From a virus, in the IMG/VR virus record IMGVR_UViG_3300025869_000103, positions 1-23,644 of that record: a stretch of DNA of 23,644 nt; one strand, written 5' to 3'. The notes beneath the pieces are model-generated. The model worked only from the letters and a program-made list of their open reading frames with translations, was not told where the DNA came from and searched no databases. Positions 1-6,805 of this stretch are shown piece by piece. Each line of letters begins with the position of its first letter. The stretch's first letter is position 1. A program made the translations under genes and the position numbers.

Positions 1-46
1 ATTTGGTGGGTGCTTTGGTTGTTGGGGAACTAGCAAACGATAATAA

Positions 47-754
47 TTAATCTATCTCTATATGTAGAAAAGACTCTAAGGCTCGTTCCTCGTGGTATAT
101 ACTGGGTGGGTTTAATGTTGTTGATGACATGTGACCGTCTATGTGAATGTCGAATGCTTGAGAACATCTAGCCTCCTGTCTCGTGTTGGAGTCTACGGAA
201 TGCACGATGAGTGGACTAAACAAATGCAAGTCACCTCTTATGTTTTCTACCCATCCCTTACCTTGATACCATGTACCGTATTCTCTATGGTCGTTATGAC
301 TAAGGAATATATTACCGCTAATCATGTGTTGGTTTACGATAGGAATGATGTGTTGTTGTGACTTATCTATTTCCCAATCGTGTTCCCCTATTTGATTTAA
401 CTCTAGACCCGCGTGAATGTGGGGTCTTATGCCTTCGCCTTTGTCCCATCGATTACACCAACTCTTAATAAACACATCCTTGCAGTCTCGTGTGTCTACG
501 AATGACATGATTCTTTCTATGAGATTGATACCCAGTTCGTCTTCGATAAGAGGTATCCAGTTATAGGTGGAATGTAGTGCAGTGAGACCAGTGTATCCAT
601 CGGAGTCTGCCCATACGATATTCTCGGGTGAGAATTCTTCGATAAGTTGTGTGTGATGTGTAGAAATAAGTTCTACAATGGAGTCACATTCGACTTCACT
701 GTAGAACTTTGGTATGACTATGTGATAGTCTTCGGATTGTCTTATAGAACCCAC
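47..754 (-). CDS. 2OG-Fe(II) oxygenase-like protein, PF13759-type
   Basis: This 235-aa protein is probably a 2-oxoglutarate/Fe(II)-dependent dioxygenase with a double-stranded beta-helix core. Visible in the sequence are an H-x-H pair at residues 112-114 (RPHIHAG), a strand with SGNIFLSHN near 146-154, a GDLHLFSP turn near 174-181, the distal histidine H185 (LIVHSV) and R196, which would bind the 2OG carboxylate. This H-x-H...H...R order is that of the PF13759 family (TIGR02466-like), common in marine T4-like phages. The start is GTG, because no ATG lies near the N-terminus. It overlaps the end of the upstream glycosyltransferase-like gene by 13 bp, so the two are probably translationally coupled. 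The substrate is unknown. The C-terminal 30 residues extend beyond the core. Confidence 0.72.
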   Translation of the reverse strand: MGSIRQSEDYHIVIPKFYSEVECDSIVELISTHHTQLIEEFSPENIVWADSDGYTGLTALHSTYNWIPLIEDELGINLIERIMSFVDTRDCKDVFIKSWCNRWDKGEGIRPHIHAGLELNQIGEHDWEIDKSQQHIIPIVNQHMISGNIFLSHNDHREYGTWYQGKGWVENIRGDLHLFSPLIVHSVDSNTRQEARCSQAFDIHIDGHMSSTTLNPPSIYHEERALESFLHIEID

Positions 755-1620
755 AGTTCAAGATACCTGTCGGATTTAGGGTCTTTCCCTTCTCCTTTTA
801 AATGTAGAAAGCTACATTGTTGACTGATATCTCTGTACTCGTGTTCAAAGGTAATGAATTGTGCTTGTTGGTCTCCACCAAGTCCTCTCCATTCTCCTTC
901 ATTCTCGAATGATGGTCGTACATTGGTTTCCCATTTCTGATTCATTTCCAAGTTTGCAAACTCATCACCAATAATGTATTGACCTACGATACCATGGTTA
1001 GTGTTTAACACCATACCTTTGTTCTCTGCAATTTGGTCTTCGATGTATTGCTGTACGTTTGCACCATACTTTTCTTGAATGCCTGCTTTGTCAGCGAGGA
1101 AATTGTCGATAATGTACTTACCATCACCTTGTACCCAGCCACAGAAATGTGGGAAGTATTGAGTATCCCCATCTTCCATCCAGTTTCTTTCTTGAAAGAA
1201 GAATGATGTATTATTCTCTTTGATAGCTGCAGTTTCTTCATCTGTGAAGGTGAAGTTGCATTCGTCTGTAGTACCTTTAGAAGGTAGACCTTCGTATATG
1301 ACGGATGTACACATTTGTCTTGCAACGACTCTTGCATTGACATAGGTACACTTAGATTCTTCTCTAAGTCCCTTCATATCTCCGTCCCATAGTAAGACTT
1401 GATACCATTCGTCATGAATGATTTCGGGGTCTTTCATTAATGGGATAACACGGATGCCTTCATCAAGACCTGTAGGGTCATCGGTATAGCAAGATAACCT
1501 TGCGATGGACATACCGTCATTTGTTAGACTTCTCTGTCTGTCTAACGATAACTTTAATCGATTTACATCTTCAGATGTAACTCCAAGACCATCGGTCTTA
1601 ATTGTAACCACTTCAAACAT
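742..1620 (-). CDS. Glycosyltransferase-like protein with a degenerate DxD
   Basis: This 292-aa protein starts like a phage GT-A-type nucleotide-sugar transferase family: VVTIK near 4-8, EDVNRL near 17-22, then CYTDDPTGLDEGI at 44-56 followed by VIPL. In that family a strand with the metal-binding motif L-D-L-D normally comes next. Here the matching strand reads TYVNARVVA (residues 91-99), so both acidic residues are replaced by N94 and R96. The rest (WVQGDGKY near 162, a poorly conserved C-terminal half) is not recognised. Translation starts at ATG with GGAG about 8 nt upstream. The gene follows a terminator and a CTAAATA promoter motif, so it opens a transcription unit shared with the 2OG oxygenase that overlaps its end. 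Family assignment rests on the N-terminal motif only, and activity is doubtful. Confidence 0.5.
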   Translation of the reverse strand: MFEVVTIKTDGLGVTSEDVNRLKLSLDRQRSLTNDGMSIARLSCYTDDPTGLDEGIRVIPLMKDPEIIHDEWYQVLLWDGDMKGLREESKCTYVNARVVARQMCTSVIYEGLPSKGTTDECNFTFTDEETAAIKENNTSFFFQERNWMEDGDTQYFPHFCGWVQGDGKYIIDNFLADKAGIQEKYGANVQQYIEDQIAENKGMVLNTNHGIVGQYIIGDEFANLEMNQKWETNVRPSFENEGEWRGLGGDQQAQFITFEHEYRDISQQCSFLHLKGEGKDPKSDRYLELWVL

Positions 1621-1660
1621 TTAACACTCCTATAAAAATAATATATTTGATTTCTGATTT

Positions 1661-1667
1661 TATTTAG
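1661..1667 (-). promoter_or_regulatory. CTAAATA late-type promoter motif
   Basis: CTAAATAAA on the minus strand lies about 40 nt before the ATG at 1620 and just after an intrinsic terminator. It resembles the T4 late -10 element TATAAATA. The implied start near 1655 gives a leader of about 34 nt that contains the GGAG ribosome site. The role is inferred from recurrence of the motif at unit heads in this window. Confidence 0.5.
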
Positions 1668-1670
1668 GGT

Positions 1671-1713
1671 ATAAAAAACCCTTCATACTTCTATTATAAG
1701 ATATATGAAGGGT
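1671..1713 (-). terminator. Intrinsic terminator after the 37-aa ORF
   Basis: A 10-bp perfect stem, ACCCTTCATA with TATGAAGGGT (arms at 1678-1687 and 1704-1713), is followed on the minus strand by six T residues. It lies 13 nt after the stop codon of the 37-aa ORF and ends the transcript carrying the outer-membrane protein gene. Confidence 0.85.
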
Positions 1714-1725
1714 CTCGTCAACTGG

Positions 1726-1839
1726 CTATTTAAACATTTCTTCTACAAGAACGTGTATGTCACCACTCTTCATCATATCGTTAAATTTGTCTGCTAGTGT
1801 CCTAAGATACGAGGCAGACAATGATGCGTAATATTGCAT
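1726..1839 (-). CDS. Small protein, 37 aa
   Basis: A short ORF begins ATG CAA TAT TAC with GGAG seven bases upstream (GGAGATAAAAATG) and ends directly before a strong intrinsic terminator. The product begins MQYYASLSASYLRTLADKF and ends LVEEMFK. It looks like one amphipathic helical segment with no signal peptide or membrane span. The good ribosome site and the terminator position argue that it is translated, and it fills most of the interval between the outer-membrane protein and glycosyltransferase-like genes. The function is not recognised. Confidence 0.55.
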   Translation of the reverse strand: MQYYASLSASYLRTLADKFNDMMKSGDIHVLVEEMFK

Positions 1840-1920
1840 TTTTATCTCCTATATTTGTCGTAACAATCTGATACTCGGACTTCGAACTTAATCTACTTAC
1901 TCTTGTATCGTACTTGTTAC

Positions 1921-1950
1921 ATAAGTGTGACATTTATGTGTCACACTTAT
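1921..1950. repeat. Perfect 12-bp inverted repeat between genes
   Basis: ATAAGTGTGACA and TGTCACACTTAT form a perfect 12-bp stem with a 6-nt loop, 20 bp after the stop of the outer-membrane protein gene. There is no T-run after the stem on either strand, so a classical terminator is not supported. It could be an operator, an RNA-processing hairpin or a 3'-end stabiliser. The remaining sequence from 1840 to 1969 holds nothing else I can assign. Confidence 0.6.
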
Positions 1951-1969
1951 ATATAGGTGAATCAACAAC

Positions 1970-2611
1970 TTAGAAGTTGTATAGTAATCCTACTGATATA
2001 CTATCTGCAACTTGGTCTTCGAACACATCTTGACCAATCATACCTGTTAAGGTAAAACTCTCATTCAAGTCATAACTCACATTGAGTTGACCGAATGTAT
2101 CTTCACTGTCATATAGACCACCAACCAATGTTACGTCCAATACTGGAATGAACCATAGGTCATATCCAATCTCGGCATAGTTATCATTCGTATCAATATC
2201 TTGATAGTATGATAAGGATAGGTTGCCAATATCTGCAGCTGCATATAACTCTTCAAAAGATTCCACTGACCCATCGTATGTATATCTGATATACCCAACG
2301 TTCAATGTTACCTTGTCGGTTATAGGTAGTAATAGACCACCATAGAAATCTGTCTCACTGGTTGCATCATCAAACTCAACGTCTGAGTTCCATGCACCAA
2401 CATATAGTCCAGTTCCCTCGTGAAGAACCAAACCACCGACTGACAATGCTGGTTGGTTTCCTTGTGAGACACCTCTCCATACATAGTCTGATTTATAACC
2501 TATCTCACCAGTGAAAGAAAATGATGGTGTTGATTCCACCCCTGCTCTTTCATCTGCTAAGACTCCAAATGACATTACTGTAAACAATAATGTTGCTAAT
2601 ATATTTTTCAT
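1970..2611 (-). CDS. Outer-membrane beta-barrel protein, TIGR02001/Gcw_chp-like
   Basis: This is a 213-aa secreted protein. It has a signal peptide (MKNILATLLFTVMSFGVLA, cleavage probably after A19) and then alternating beta strands. The signature stretches of the bacterial Gcw_chp family (TIGR02001/PF09694) are present: SDYVWRGVSQ at 41-50, HEGTGLYVGAWNSDV at 64-78, an acidic strand before FYGG near 89-92, and YIRYTYDG at 107-114. The chain ends in a terminal aromatic (LLYNF), typical of BAM-assembled outer-membrane barrels. The start is the ATG at 2611 with GGAG just upstream; a longer reading frame runs back into tRNA-Ala and is unlikely. It follows tRNA-Ala and stands outside the virion and replication modules. 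This is a host-type gene, probably acquired. A role in altering the infected cell surface is inference. Confidence 0.8.
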   Translation of the reverse strand: MKNILATLLFTVMSFGVLADERAGVESTPSFSFTGEIGYKSDYVWRGVSQGNQPALSVGGLVLHEGTGLYVGAWNSDVEFDDATSETDFYGGLLLPITDKVTLNVGYIRYTYDGSVESFEELYAAADIGNLSLSYYQDIDTNDNYAEIGYDLWFIPVLDVTLVGGLYDSEDTFGQLNVSYDLNESFTLTGMIGQDVFEDQVADSISVGLLYNF

Positions 2612-2624
2612 ATATTCTCCTTTT

Positions 2625-2652
2625 TTTATTATCATGATTTTATTATCATGAT
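2625..2652. repeat. 14-bp tandem repeat in the leader of the outer-membrane protein gene
   Basis: Two exact tandem copies of TTTATTATCATGAT lie between tRNA-Ala and the start of the outer-membrane protein gene. Each contains the 8-bp palindrome ATCATGAT, with 14 bp between equivalent positions. This could be a paired operator or replication slippage in AT-rich DNA. Confidence 0.6.
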
Positions 2653-2658
2653 TAGTAC

Positions 2659-2734
2659 TGGTGGAGCTAGAGGGAATCGAACCCACGACCTACTGATTGC
2701 AAACCAGTCGCTCTCCCAACTGAGCTATAGCCCC
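2659..2734 (-). tRNA. tRNA-Ala(UGC)
   Basis: The gene is 76 nt with a full cloverleaf. The acceptor is GGGGCTA/TAGCTCC, the D arm is GCTC...GAGC, the anticodon stem is ACTGG/TCAGT with loop TTTGCAA (anticodon TGC), and the T loop is TTCGATT. Discriminator A and CCA are encoded. There is one T.T mismatch in the T stem. It closely resembles bacterial tRNA-Ala and reads GCA-type codons. Confidence 0.93.
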
Positions 2735-2740
2735 AGTAAA

Positions 2741-2902
2741 CTATTCTTTAATTTGTTTTGTCTTTCTTGACTTATAGACTTTCTTTTTAGACTCGTCTAT
2801 GTTAGGTGTAGATTTATCGTCTGCAACAAAACGACCTTTCTCGTCTCTTGCTCTGACCCATTCAAATCCTAACCAGTCTGTGAATTTATCCCAAAATGCC
2901 AT
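2741..2902 (-). CDS. Small basic conserved phage protein, 53 aa
   Basis: This ORF starts at ATG with a good ribosome site (GGAGAAG, 7 nt spacing). It encodes a protein beginning MAFWDKFTDWLGFEW, then VRARDEKGRFVADDKSTPNI and a Lys-rich tail. The 'GRFVADDKSTPN' stretch resembles a motif I know from small hypothetical proteins of marine T4-like phages. An amphipathic, Trp-rich N-terminus could touch a membrane. It lies between tRNA-Ala and a 2OG oxygenase. Function is unknown. Confidence 0.7.
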   Translation of the reverse strand: MAFWDKFTDWLGFEWVRARDEKGRFVADDKSTPNIDESKKKVYKSRKTKQIKE

Positions 2903-2916
2903 AAATTACTTCTCCT

Positions 2917-3546
2917 TTACACCGTTTTATAGTGTACGTTACCTGCTACCGATATCCTTTCACCTTGTGGGTCATGGAATGGGTAGACAGAATGATTCAA
3001 CCACGATGGGAAGATAAGTATATCTCCCTTCTCGGGGTAATGTGACATGGATGTCCAATTCATAAAATTGTTCTCTCCATAATGTAAGTCTATATGACCA
3101 GCAAGTGGTCTAGACTCTTTCGTTGTGGCCCTATCAAATTGATTATTGATAGCGACATCTCGTTTGATGGTGTTCTTTGTGTAGAATACGAAACTAAACA
3201 TACCATCATGTGCATGAATAGGATTGTATTCAAATTCTTTCTGTAGATTAACCCAAAGGCCCTCTATTTGCAGCTGTTCACTGTAAACTTCCATACCTAT
3301 CTGTTGGGCCCATGTCACTACATGGTCTAGAATGTGACTCTTTGTATTCTCGGTTACTACATCTTCAATGGATACTTGTGTATCAACTCTACCAGCAAGT
3401 AAGTCTGCACCTATCTTGTGGTCTTTGTTGTATCTACGTGATTCTATATCTCGATTAACTTCATCGATGACATCCATATCCATCTTTCCAACCCAAACTG
3501 GTGGGCCGAATGGTGTGATGAGTTCACCTTCAGGGCTATTCTTCAT
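2917..3546 (-). CDS. 2OG-Fe(II) oxygenase-like protein, PF13759-type
   Basis: This 209-aa protein has the whole PF13759-type core. Residues 109-116 (PIHAHDGM) hold the H-x-H pair H111/H113, then SFVFYTKN, then GDILIFPSWLNHSVYPF at 174-190 with distal H185, and ERISVAGN with R197. Hence metal and 2OG ligands appear complete. The start is taken as the ATG at 3546, preceded by GAGG; longer frames run 39 nt further into the upstream gene. It overlaps that gene by 11 bp, which suggests coupled translation. It is one of five oxygenases between 2.9 and 8.0 kb. Substrate unknown. Confidence 0.8.
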   Translation of the reverse strand: MKNSPEGELITPFGPPVWVGKMDMDVIDEVNRDIESRRYNKDHKIGADLLAGRVDTQVSIEDVVTENTKSHILDHVVTWAQQIGMEVYSEQLQIEGLWVNLQKEFEYNPIHAHDGMFSFVFYTKNTIKRDVAINNQFDRATTKESRPLAGHIDLHYGENNFMNWTSMSHYPEKGDILIFPSWLNHSVYPFHDPQGERISVAGNVHYKTV

Positions 3547-3775
3547 CTGACCTCTTTTCAGTAAGGACTGCATGTGGCAATCCATTCTTTCTTCTTCTCA
3601 CGAACTCGTTTGCAATCTTCTGACGCAATTTACCTTTCCCTCGTTGTGTAAGTATCTTATTGTATTCTTCAATAAGCTCTTTCAGTGGAGTAGATTTCAT
3701 ATAATAATGTGTTACTGAAACTTTTCCTGTTCCACGTGCAACGGTTTTTTGGGTTGGTTTAAATTTTGTCGGCAT
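3536..3775 (-). CDS. Conserved small basic phage protein, 79 aa
   Basis: The protein begins MPTKFKPTQKTVARGT and is strongly basic. It has a central HYYMKSTPLKELIEEYNK helix and RQKIANEFVRRRK near residues 53-65. A similar 'MPTKFKPS...HYY.K.T...L...VRQK..NEL.RR' pattern occurs in small proteins of cyanophages, as I recall. The ATG at 3775 has GGAG upstream (GGAGCAAAATG); further upstream starts fall inside the preceding zinc-finger gene. It overlaps both neighbours by a few bases. It might bind nucleic acid, judged only from charge. Confidence 0.7.
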   Translation of the reverse strand: MPTKFKPTQKTVARGTGKVSVTHYYMKSTPLKELIEEYNKILTQRGKGKLRQKIANEFVRRRKNGLPHAVLTEKRSDEE

Positions 3776-3932
3776 TTTGCTCCTTGGTTCGGGGTTTATG
3801 TTTAACATGCCAGTCATGACTACAATATGCATCACAAAAAACATGCACTGGTTTTTGGTTGATTGGTGTGTGGTATTTGACTTGTGTCATATCTAGTTCT
3901 TTTTTACACTCACTACATTTAATCTTGTTCAT
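3759..3932 (-). CDS. Small zinc-ribbon-like protein, 57 aa
   Basis: This short protein has C6-x2-C9 (KCSECKK) and C33-x3-C37 (VFCDAYCSHDWH), a spacing that could hold one zinc ion, perhaps with histidines nearby. The ATG at 3932 is preferred over a GTG three codons upstream because GAAGGAAG lies about 9 nt before it. It overlaps the upstream prolyl-hydroxylase-like gene by 14 bp and the downstream basic protein by 17 bp. The function is not recognised. Confidence 0.65.
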   Translation of the reverse strand: MNKIKCSECKKELDMTQVKYHTPINQKPVHVFCDAYCSHDWHVKHKPRTKEQNADKI

Positions 3933-4563
3933 CGAAGTCACTTCCTTCTTCGTTATGTCGTTTAAACCATATTGCTAGAACGTATCTTTCACCTTGAAAG
4001 AGAGGTTCCACTCCATGCCACCTTTCAGTGGAATTGTTGAATGCAACCATGGTTCCTGTTCGTGGTTGTAAGATATGTCCTTCGACATTCAAACGTCCAC
4101 CTTGATAATTGTCATTCAACATAAAGATTGTTGTACCTGTATCATCTTGGTCTGCTTCATCTTTATGCCATTGGAACATTGTATCCGTTGGATATTTCAT
4201 TATCGTAGCATACGTTATTTCTCCAAACTCTGCAGTTTTAGGAAGATATGGCTCCACTAAGTCTAGAACTTCCTCGAATGGTGTAGTACCTTGTTCCAGT
4301 ACAGTCACATCGTGTCCAGTACGTGGATGTTCGTATCTCCATGATTTATCCATAACAGACAGTTCTTTGGCACATATCTGTCCATTATCCTCTTGGAAAA
4401 CTTCGGATATTACCATTCTATCCATTACATTTATAATAACATCACATGACTCTTGTGTCAATACGCTATCTGCAATCATTAGTAGATTGGATGCAGTCTC
4501 CTCATACTCATGTGAAGCATCTTTGACTACTTGTGTACTGACTACTAGTTTTCGTATCGGCAT
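3919..4563 (-). CDS. Prolyl-4-hydroxylase-like 2OG-Fe(II) oxygenase
   Basis: This 214-aa protein fits the P4Hc/PF13640 type. The facial triad reads H133-x-D135 (QWHKDEAD) and H183 (RWHGVEP). R193 (GERYVLAIWF) would bind 2OG. The beta-helix core is clear between them: TTIFMLNDNYQGGRLNV and RTGTMVAFNN. The first 110 residues are a helical N-terminal region with TQESCDVIINVMD near 36-48. Start and upstream stop overlap as TAATG, so it is coupled to the preceding oxygenase gene. P4H-family enzymes hydroxylate peptidyl proline or related residues; the target here is unknown. Catalytic residues look intact. Confidence 0.85.
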   Translation of the reverse strand: MPIRKLVVSTQVVKDASHEYEETASNLLMIADSVLTQESCDVIINVMDRMVISEVFQEDNGQICAKELSVMDKSWRYEHPRTGHDVTVLEQGTTPFEEVLDLVEPYLPKTAEFGEITYATIMKYPTDTMFQWHKDEADQDDTGTTIFMLNDNYQGGRLNVEGHILQPRTGTMVAFNNSTERWHGVEPLFQGERYVLAIWFKRHNEEGSDFDEQD

Positions 4564-5261
4564 TATCTGTCTCTATGATTTGGTACAGGGTGGAAGAATC
4601 TCACGTATGAGTATCTCCATTTGTCTTCACAATATTTGGTGTAATCATCTATCCATGCACCATGTAATTTGTTACCAGTGAAAATAACACATGTGTTGTA
4701 TTTGGCTGGTATGATGTAATCAATCTCAAACTCTTCTTCAACTGGATATAGAACACCCATATGTTCCATGTTGGTAATCCACTCACCTTTATATACTGCA
4801 GTTCCACCGCTCTCTTCTTTATCCATGTATACTAACATATTCAATGTGGACTTATCATCGGGTGTGATGAAATCACTGTCGATGTGTGGGTAGTGTTGCA
4901 TTCTAGTATCAAACTCTGTTATTGTTTGAAAACAATTAAACTCATGAATCTGTTTGTAGTCATAGTCTCCTGTCCACCAGTATTTTCTACATAGTTCTAG
5001 GATTCTATCCATTTCATTAATCCCGACTCTAGTAGGATGTCCTATCTTGTCTGTAATACGACAATCATTGTATACGGTACCATTGGGTGAATCTCTTTCT
5101 GTAGAGTATTTCCACATAGGGTACTGTCTACTTGAGATGTGGTCATATATGTCTTCGGGGTTCTCAAAGAAATCGTGTATTGTGAGAACACCATTCTCGA
5201 ATTCATAATCTAGTTTGGGGTTGATTGCATACAGCTCATCAAGTGCGTAAGTCTTTTTCAT
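4563..5261 (-). CDS. 2OG-Fe(II) oxygenase-like protein (DUF6445-like)
   Basis: This 232-aa protein shows H126-x-D128 (HYPHIDSD), a beta-helix strand LNMLVYMDKEESGGTAVY at 140-157, FTGNKLHGAWI with H200, and arginines R216 and R221 (KWRYSYVRFF) as candidate 2OG ligands. The pattern of H-x-D, 'GGTA.Y', 'F..N.LHG' and a final 'R.FF' resembles DUF6445. No Shine-Dalgarno is visible; the leader is AT-rich. It starts 8 nt after the upstream PF13759-type gene and ends overlapping the next start by one base. It is clearly different in sequence from its neighbours, so local tandem duplication is not evident. Confidence 0.75.
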   Translation of the reverse strand: MKKTYALDELYAINPKLDYEFENGVLTIHDFFENPEDIYDHISSRQYPMWKYSTERDSPNGTVYNDCRITDKIGHPTRVGINEMDRILELCRKYWWTGDYDYKQIHEFNCFQTITEFDTRMQHYPHIDSDFITPDDKSTLNMLVYMDKEESGGTAVYKGEWITNMEHMGVLYPVEEEFEIDYIIPAKYNTCVIFTGNKLHGAWIDDYTKYCEDKWRYSYVRFFHPVPNHRDR

Positions 5262-5269
5262 AATATTAT

Positions 5270-6025
5270 TTATTTGCCGTCAAAAAGGTGACGATATGAC
5301 ATATTGTCACCAGTAGTATTGCTGTTGAATTGTTCTCTTAGTTTAAGGTTGAATGATAGTGAATATCTCAGTTCTTTGCTTTCTGATTCCATAGACGGTG
5401 GAACAGCATGCATCAAATAAGACGGCCAAAGTAGGAAATCACCAGCCGTTGGGTAGAACATCATATCAGACTGAAATCCAGTACATCCAGTAAACTCCAT
5501 ATGGGGTTTATCATTGAACGTTCTCAAATCCTCAACTCCATTATGTACATGACATGCAGCCATGTTAGGATTCCAAAACTTGATTGGTCTGTCGGATGAA
5601 TTGATATACCATGTACCACTCATATGTGAATCTACGTGATTGTGTATTTCGTGTTGATGCTCTGCATCATATCTGTTGACCCATGCAAACAGATGTATAT
5701 CGTCTCTGCAGTATTGTCTAACATCTCTATCGAATTGTGTTCTTACGAACTCGATATAGGTATCTTTGATTGTGTTTGAGAAATCCTTGAACCATGGTAA
5801 GATATGAGTTTGAGTTCTTATGTCCTCATCAAAGTATGATGTGTAATTAGACAACTTGTCCTTGTTACTCTTTCCAGCAACATGGTCAATCAACTTGTCT
5901 ATATCTCTCTTCACCAAGCCTGGTGAGTAATCTAATTGACCCCTCAAGAATGGTGTCGCAAACATAGGTATCACCCTATGTCGTGCTGGTTGAAACTTCT
6001 GTTGGTCTTGTTTCGCTGGTTTCAT
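5270..6025 (-). CDS. 2OG-Fe(II) oxygenase-like protein, PF13759-type
   Basis: This 251-aa protein contains QHEIHNHVDSHMSGTWYIN at about 124-142, the diagnostic PF13759 stretch with H128 and H130. GDFLLWPSYLMHAVPP at 195-210 has the distal H206, and R220 is in ELRYSLSFNL. The N-terminal part includes IPMFATPFLRG near 19-29, the usual family opening. A Cys-containing insert (MAACHVHNGVEDL near 155-167) sits within the core. ATGA overlap with the upstream membrane protein implies coupled translation. The set of ligands looks complete and the substrate is unknown. Confidence 0.83.
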   Translation of the reverse strand: MKPAKQDQQKFQPARHRVIPMFATPFLRGQLDYSPGLVKRDIDKLIDHVAGKSNKDKLSNYTSYFDEDIRTQTHILPWFKDFSNTIKDTYIEFVRTQFDRDVRQYCRDDIHLFAWVNRYDAEHQHEIHNHVDSHMSGTWYINSSDRPIKFWNPNMAACHVHNGVEDLRTFNDKPHMEFTGCTGFQSDMMFYPTAGDFLLWPSYLMHAVPPSMESESKELRYSLSFNLKLREQFNSNTTGDNMSYRHLFDGK

Positions 6026-6267
6026 AGTTTAATCGCCAATAATAGTAAAATTGATATTAGTAATATGTTTGTCATGAAGATACCGATTGCAAGAATGGTA
6101 TGATACCAAATCCATCTTGTCTTGTACGCATTCTCAATTGATATGTCGTTGGGGTCAACATCATCTTCCATCATGTCGATTTTTTTAGGTTCTATCGACA
6201 CATCATACACGATTTCTTTATCTTCTTGCCAAGCCCAATCTACAAATTTGTCAAACCACTTAGTCAT
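6022..6267 (-). CDS. Small tail-anchored membrane protein, 81 aa
   Basis: The N-terminal 50 residues are soluble and acidic (WFDKFVDWAWQEDKEIVYDV, then a DDVDPND stretch). The last 30 residues form one strong hydrophobic span (ILAIGIFMTNILLISILLLL). The 'KFVDWAWQEDKE...RWIWYHTILA' pattern resembles a small conserved protein of marine T4-like phages. It overlaps the lipoprotein gene upstream and the oxygenase downstream. Being next to a candidate spanin pair, it could belong to the lysis set, but a single C-terminal span does not define a holin. Confidence 0.65.
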   Translation of the reverse strand: MTKWFDKFVDWAWQEDKEIVYDVSIEPKKIDMMEDDVDPNDISIENAYKTRWIWYHTILAIGIFMTNILLISILLLLAIKL

Positions 6268-6805
6268 CCGCCTTCTCTATTTTAACTGCAACCCCCTTCT
6301 CATTTCCTTTCGGGGTTTTGATAGTAACGTTTCTGTAGTATACAACTACTTCACCTAATTGCTTTATGTATCGTTTGAGTTCTTGCATGTTTGCACTCAT
6401 GACCTCATAGTCTCCTATGGTAGTCGCAACGAATACAACCTCACCACCATTCTGTTCTTTCATTTCATCTAAGAAATAATCAAGGTGTGTGTAACCAACT
6501 GGCCACTCGGGATTGTCTCTGTCCTCAAGGTTACATGTCTTAGGACGTTTAAGTTGTTCTACACCCTCTTCATCGAACTTCTTAGGGTCAAATGATAGGG
6601 TCTTTCTGCATAGGTTATCTTTCTTTGCCTCTGATACAACAAACCATGTAGGTGCAGTCATTTCAATAGGTCTTGGTAATGTAGGTTGAATGATATCTAT
6701 TTCAATAGGTGCAGATACAACCTCAATCTGCTTGGTTCCTAATAAACTACAACCACTAATCGTCGCGATTAGACTCGTCAAGATTATAAATTTCTTGTGT
6801 ATCAT
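6260..6805 (-). CDS. Lipoprotein, candidate outer-membrane spanin
   Basis: The 181-aa product begins with a lipoprotein signal sequence: basic MIHKK, a hydrophobic core, and lipobox ISGC with C19 as the lipidated residue and S20 after it, which favours the outer membrane. A Pro-rich stretch follows (IIQPTLPRPIEM near 39-50). The C-terminal half carries ELKRYIKQLGEVVVYYRN, a motif familiar from T4-like cyanophage lipoproteins. Its first 50 bp overlap, out of frame, the 3' end of the upstream N-anchored coiled-coil gene. Overlapping genes for an inner-membrane coiled-coil and a lipoprotein are typical of Rz/Rz1 spanins. At 181 aa it is long for an o-spanin, so the assignment is tentative. Confidence 0.6.
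   Translation of the reverse strand: MIHKKFIILTSLIATISGCSLLGTKQIEVVSAPIEIDIIQPTLPRPIEMTAPTWFVVSEAKKDNLCRKTLSFDPKKFDEEGVEQLKRPKTCNLEDRDNPEWPVGYTHLDYFLDEMKEQNGGEVVFVATTIGDYEVMSANMQELKRYIKQLGEVVVYYRNVTIKTPKGNEKGVAVKIEKADD

Noticed and set aside
1-46. Possible start of a Pro-rich protein at the left edge of the window
   Set aside because: Only about 40 bases are visible, with no ATG and no clear ribosome site, so no gene can be supported.
1965-1980. Short hairpin ACAACTT/AAGTTGT at the stop of the outer-membrane protein gene
   Set aside because: It is mostly coding sequence, 7 bp with a 2-nt loop, and has no T-run; probably chance.
131-4681. Plus-strand ORFs such as 131-361 and 4109-4681
   Set aside because: They are antisense to clearly coding minus-strand oxygenase genes, have no ribosome sites or family features, and reflect the base composition of the opposite strand.
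6022-6267. Holin call for the 81-aa membrane protein
   Set aside because: A single C-terminal span with a soluble acidic N-terminus is not enough, and no endolysin is adjacent.
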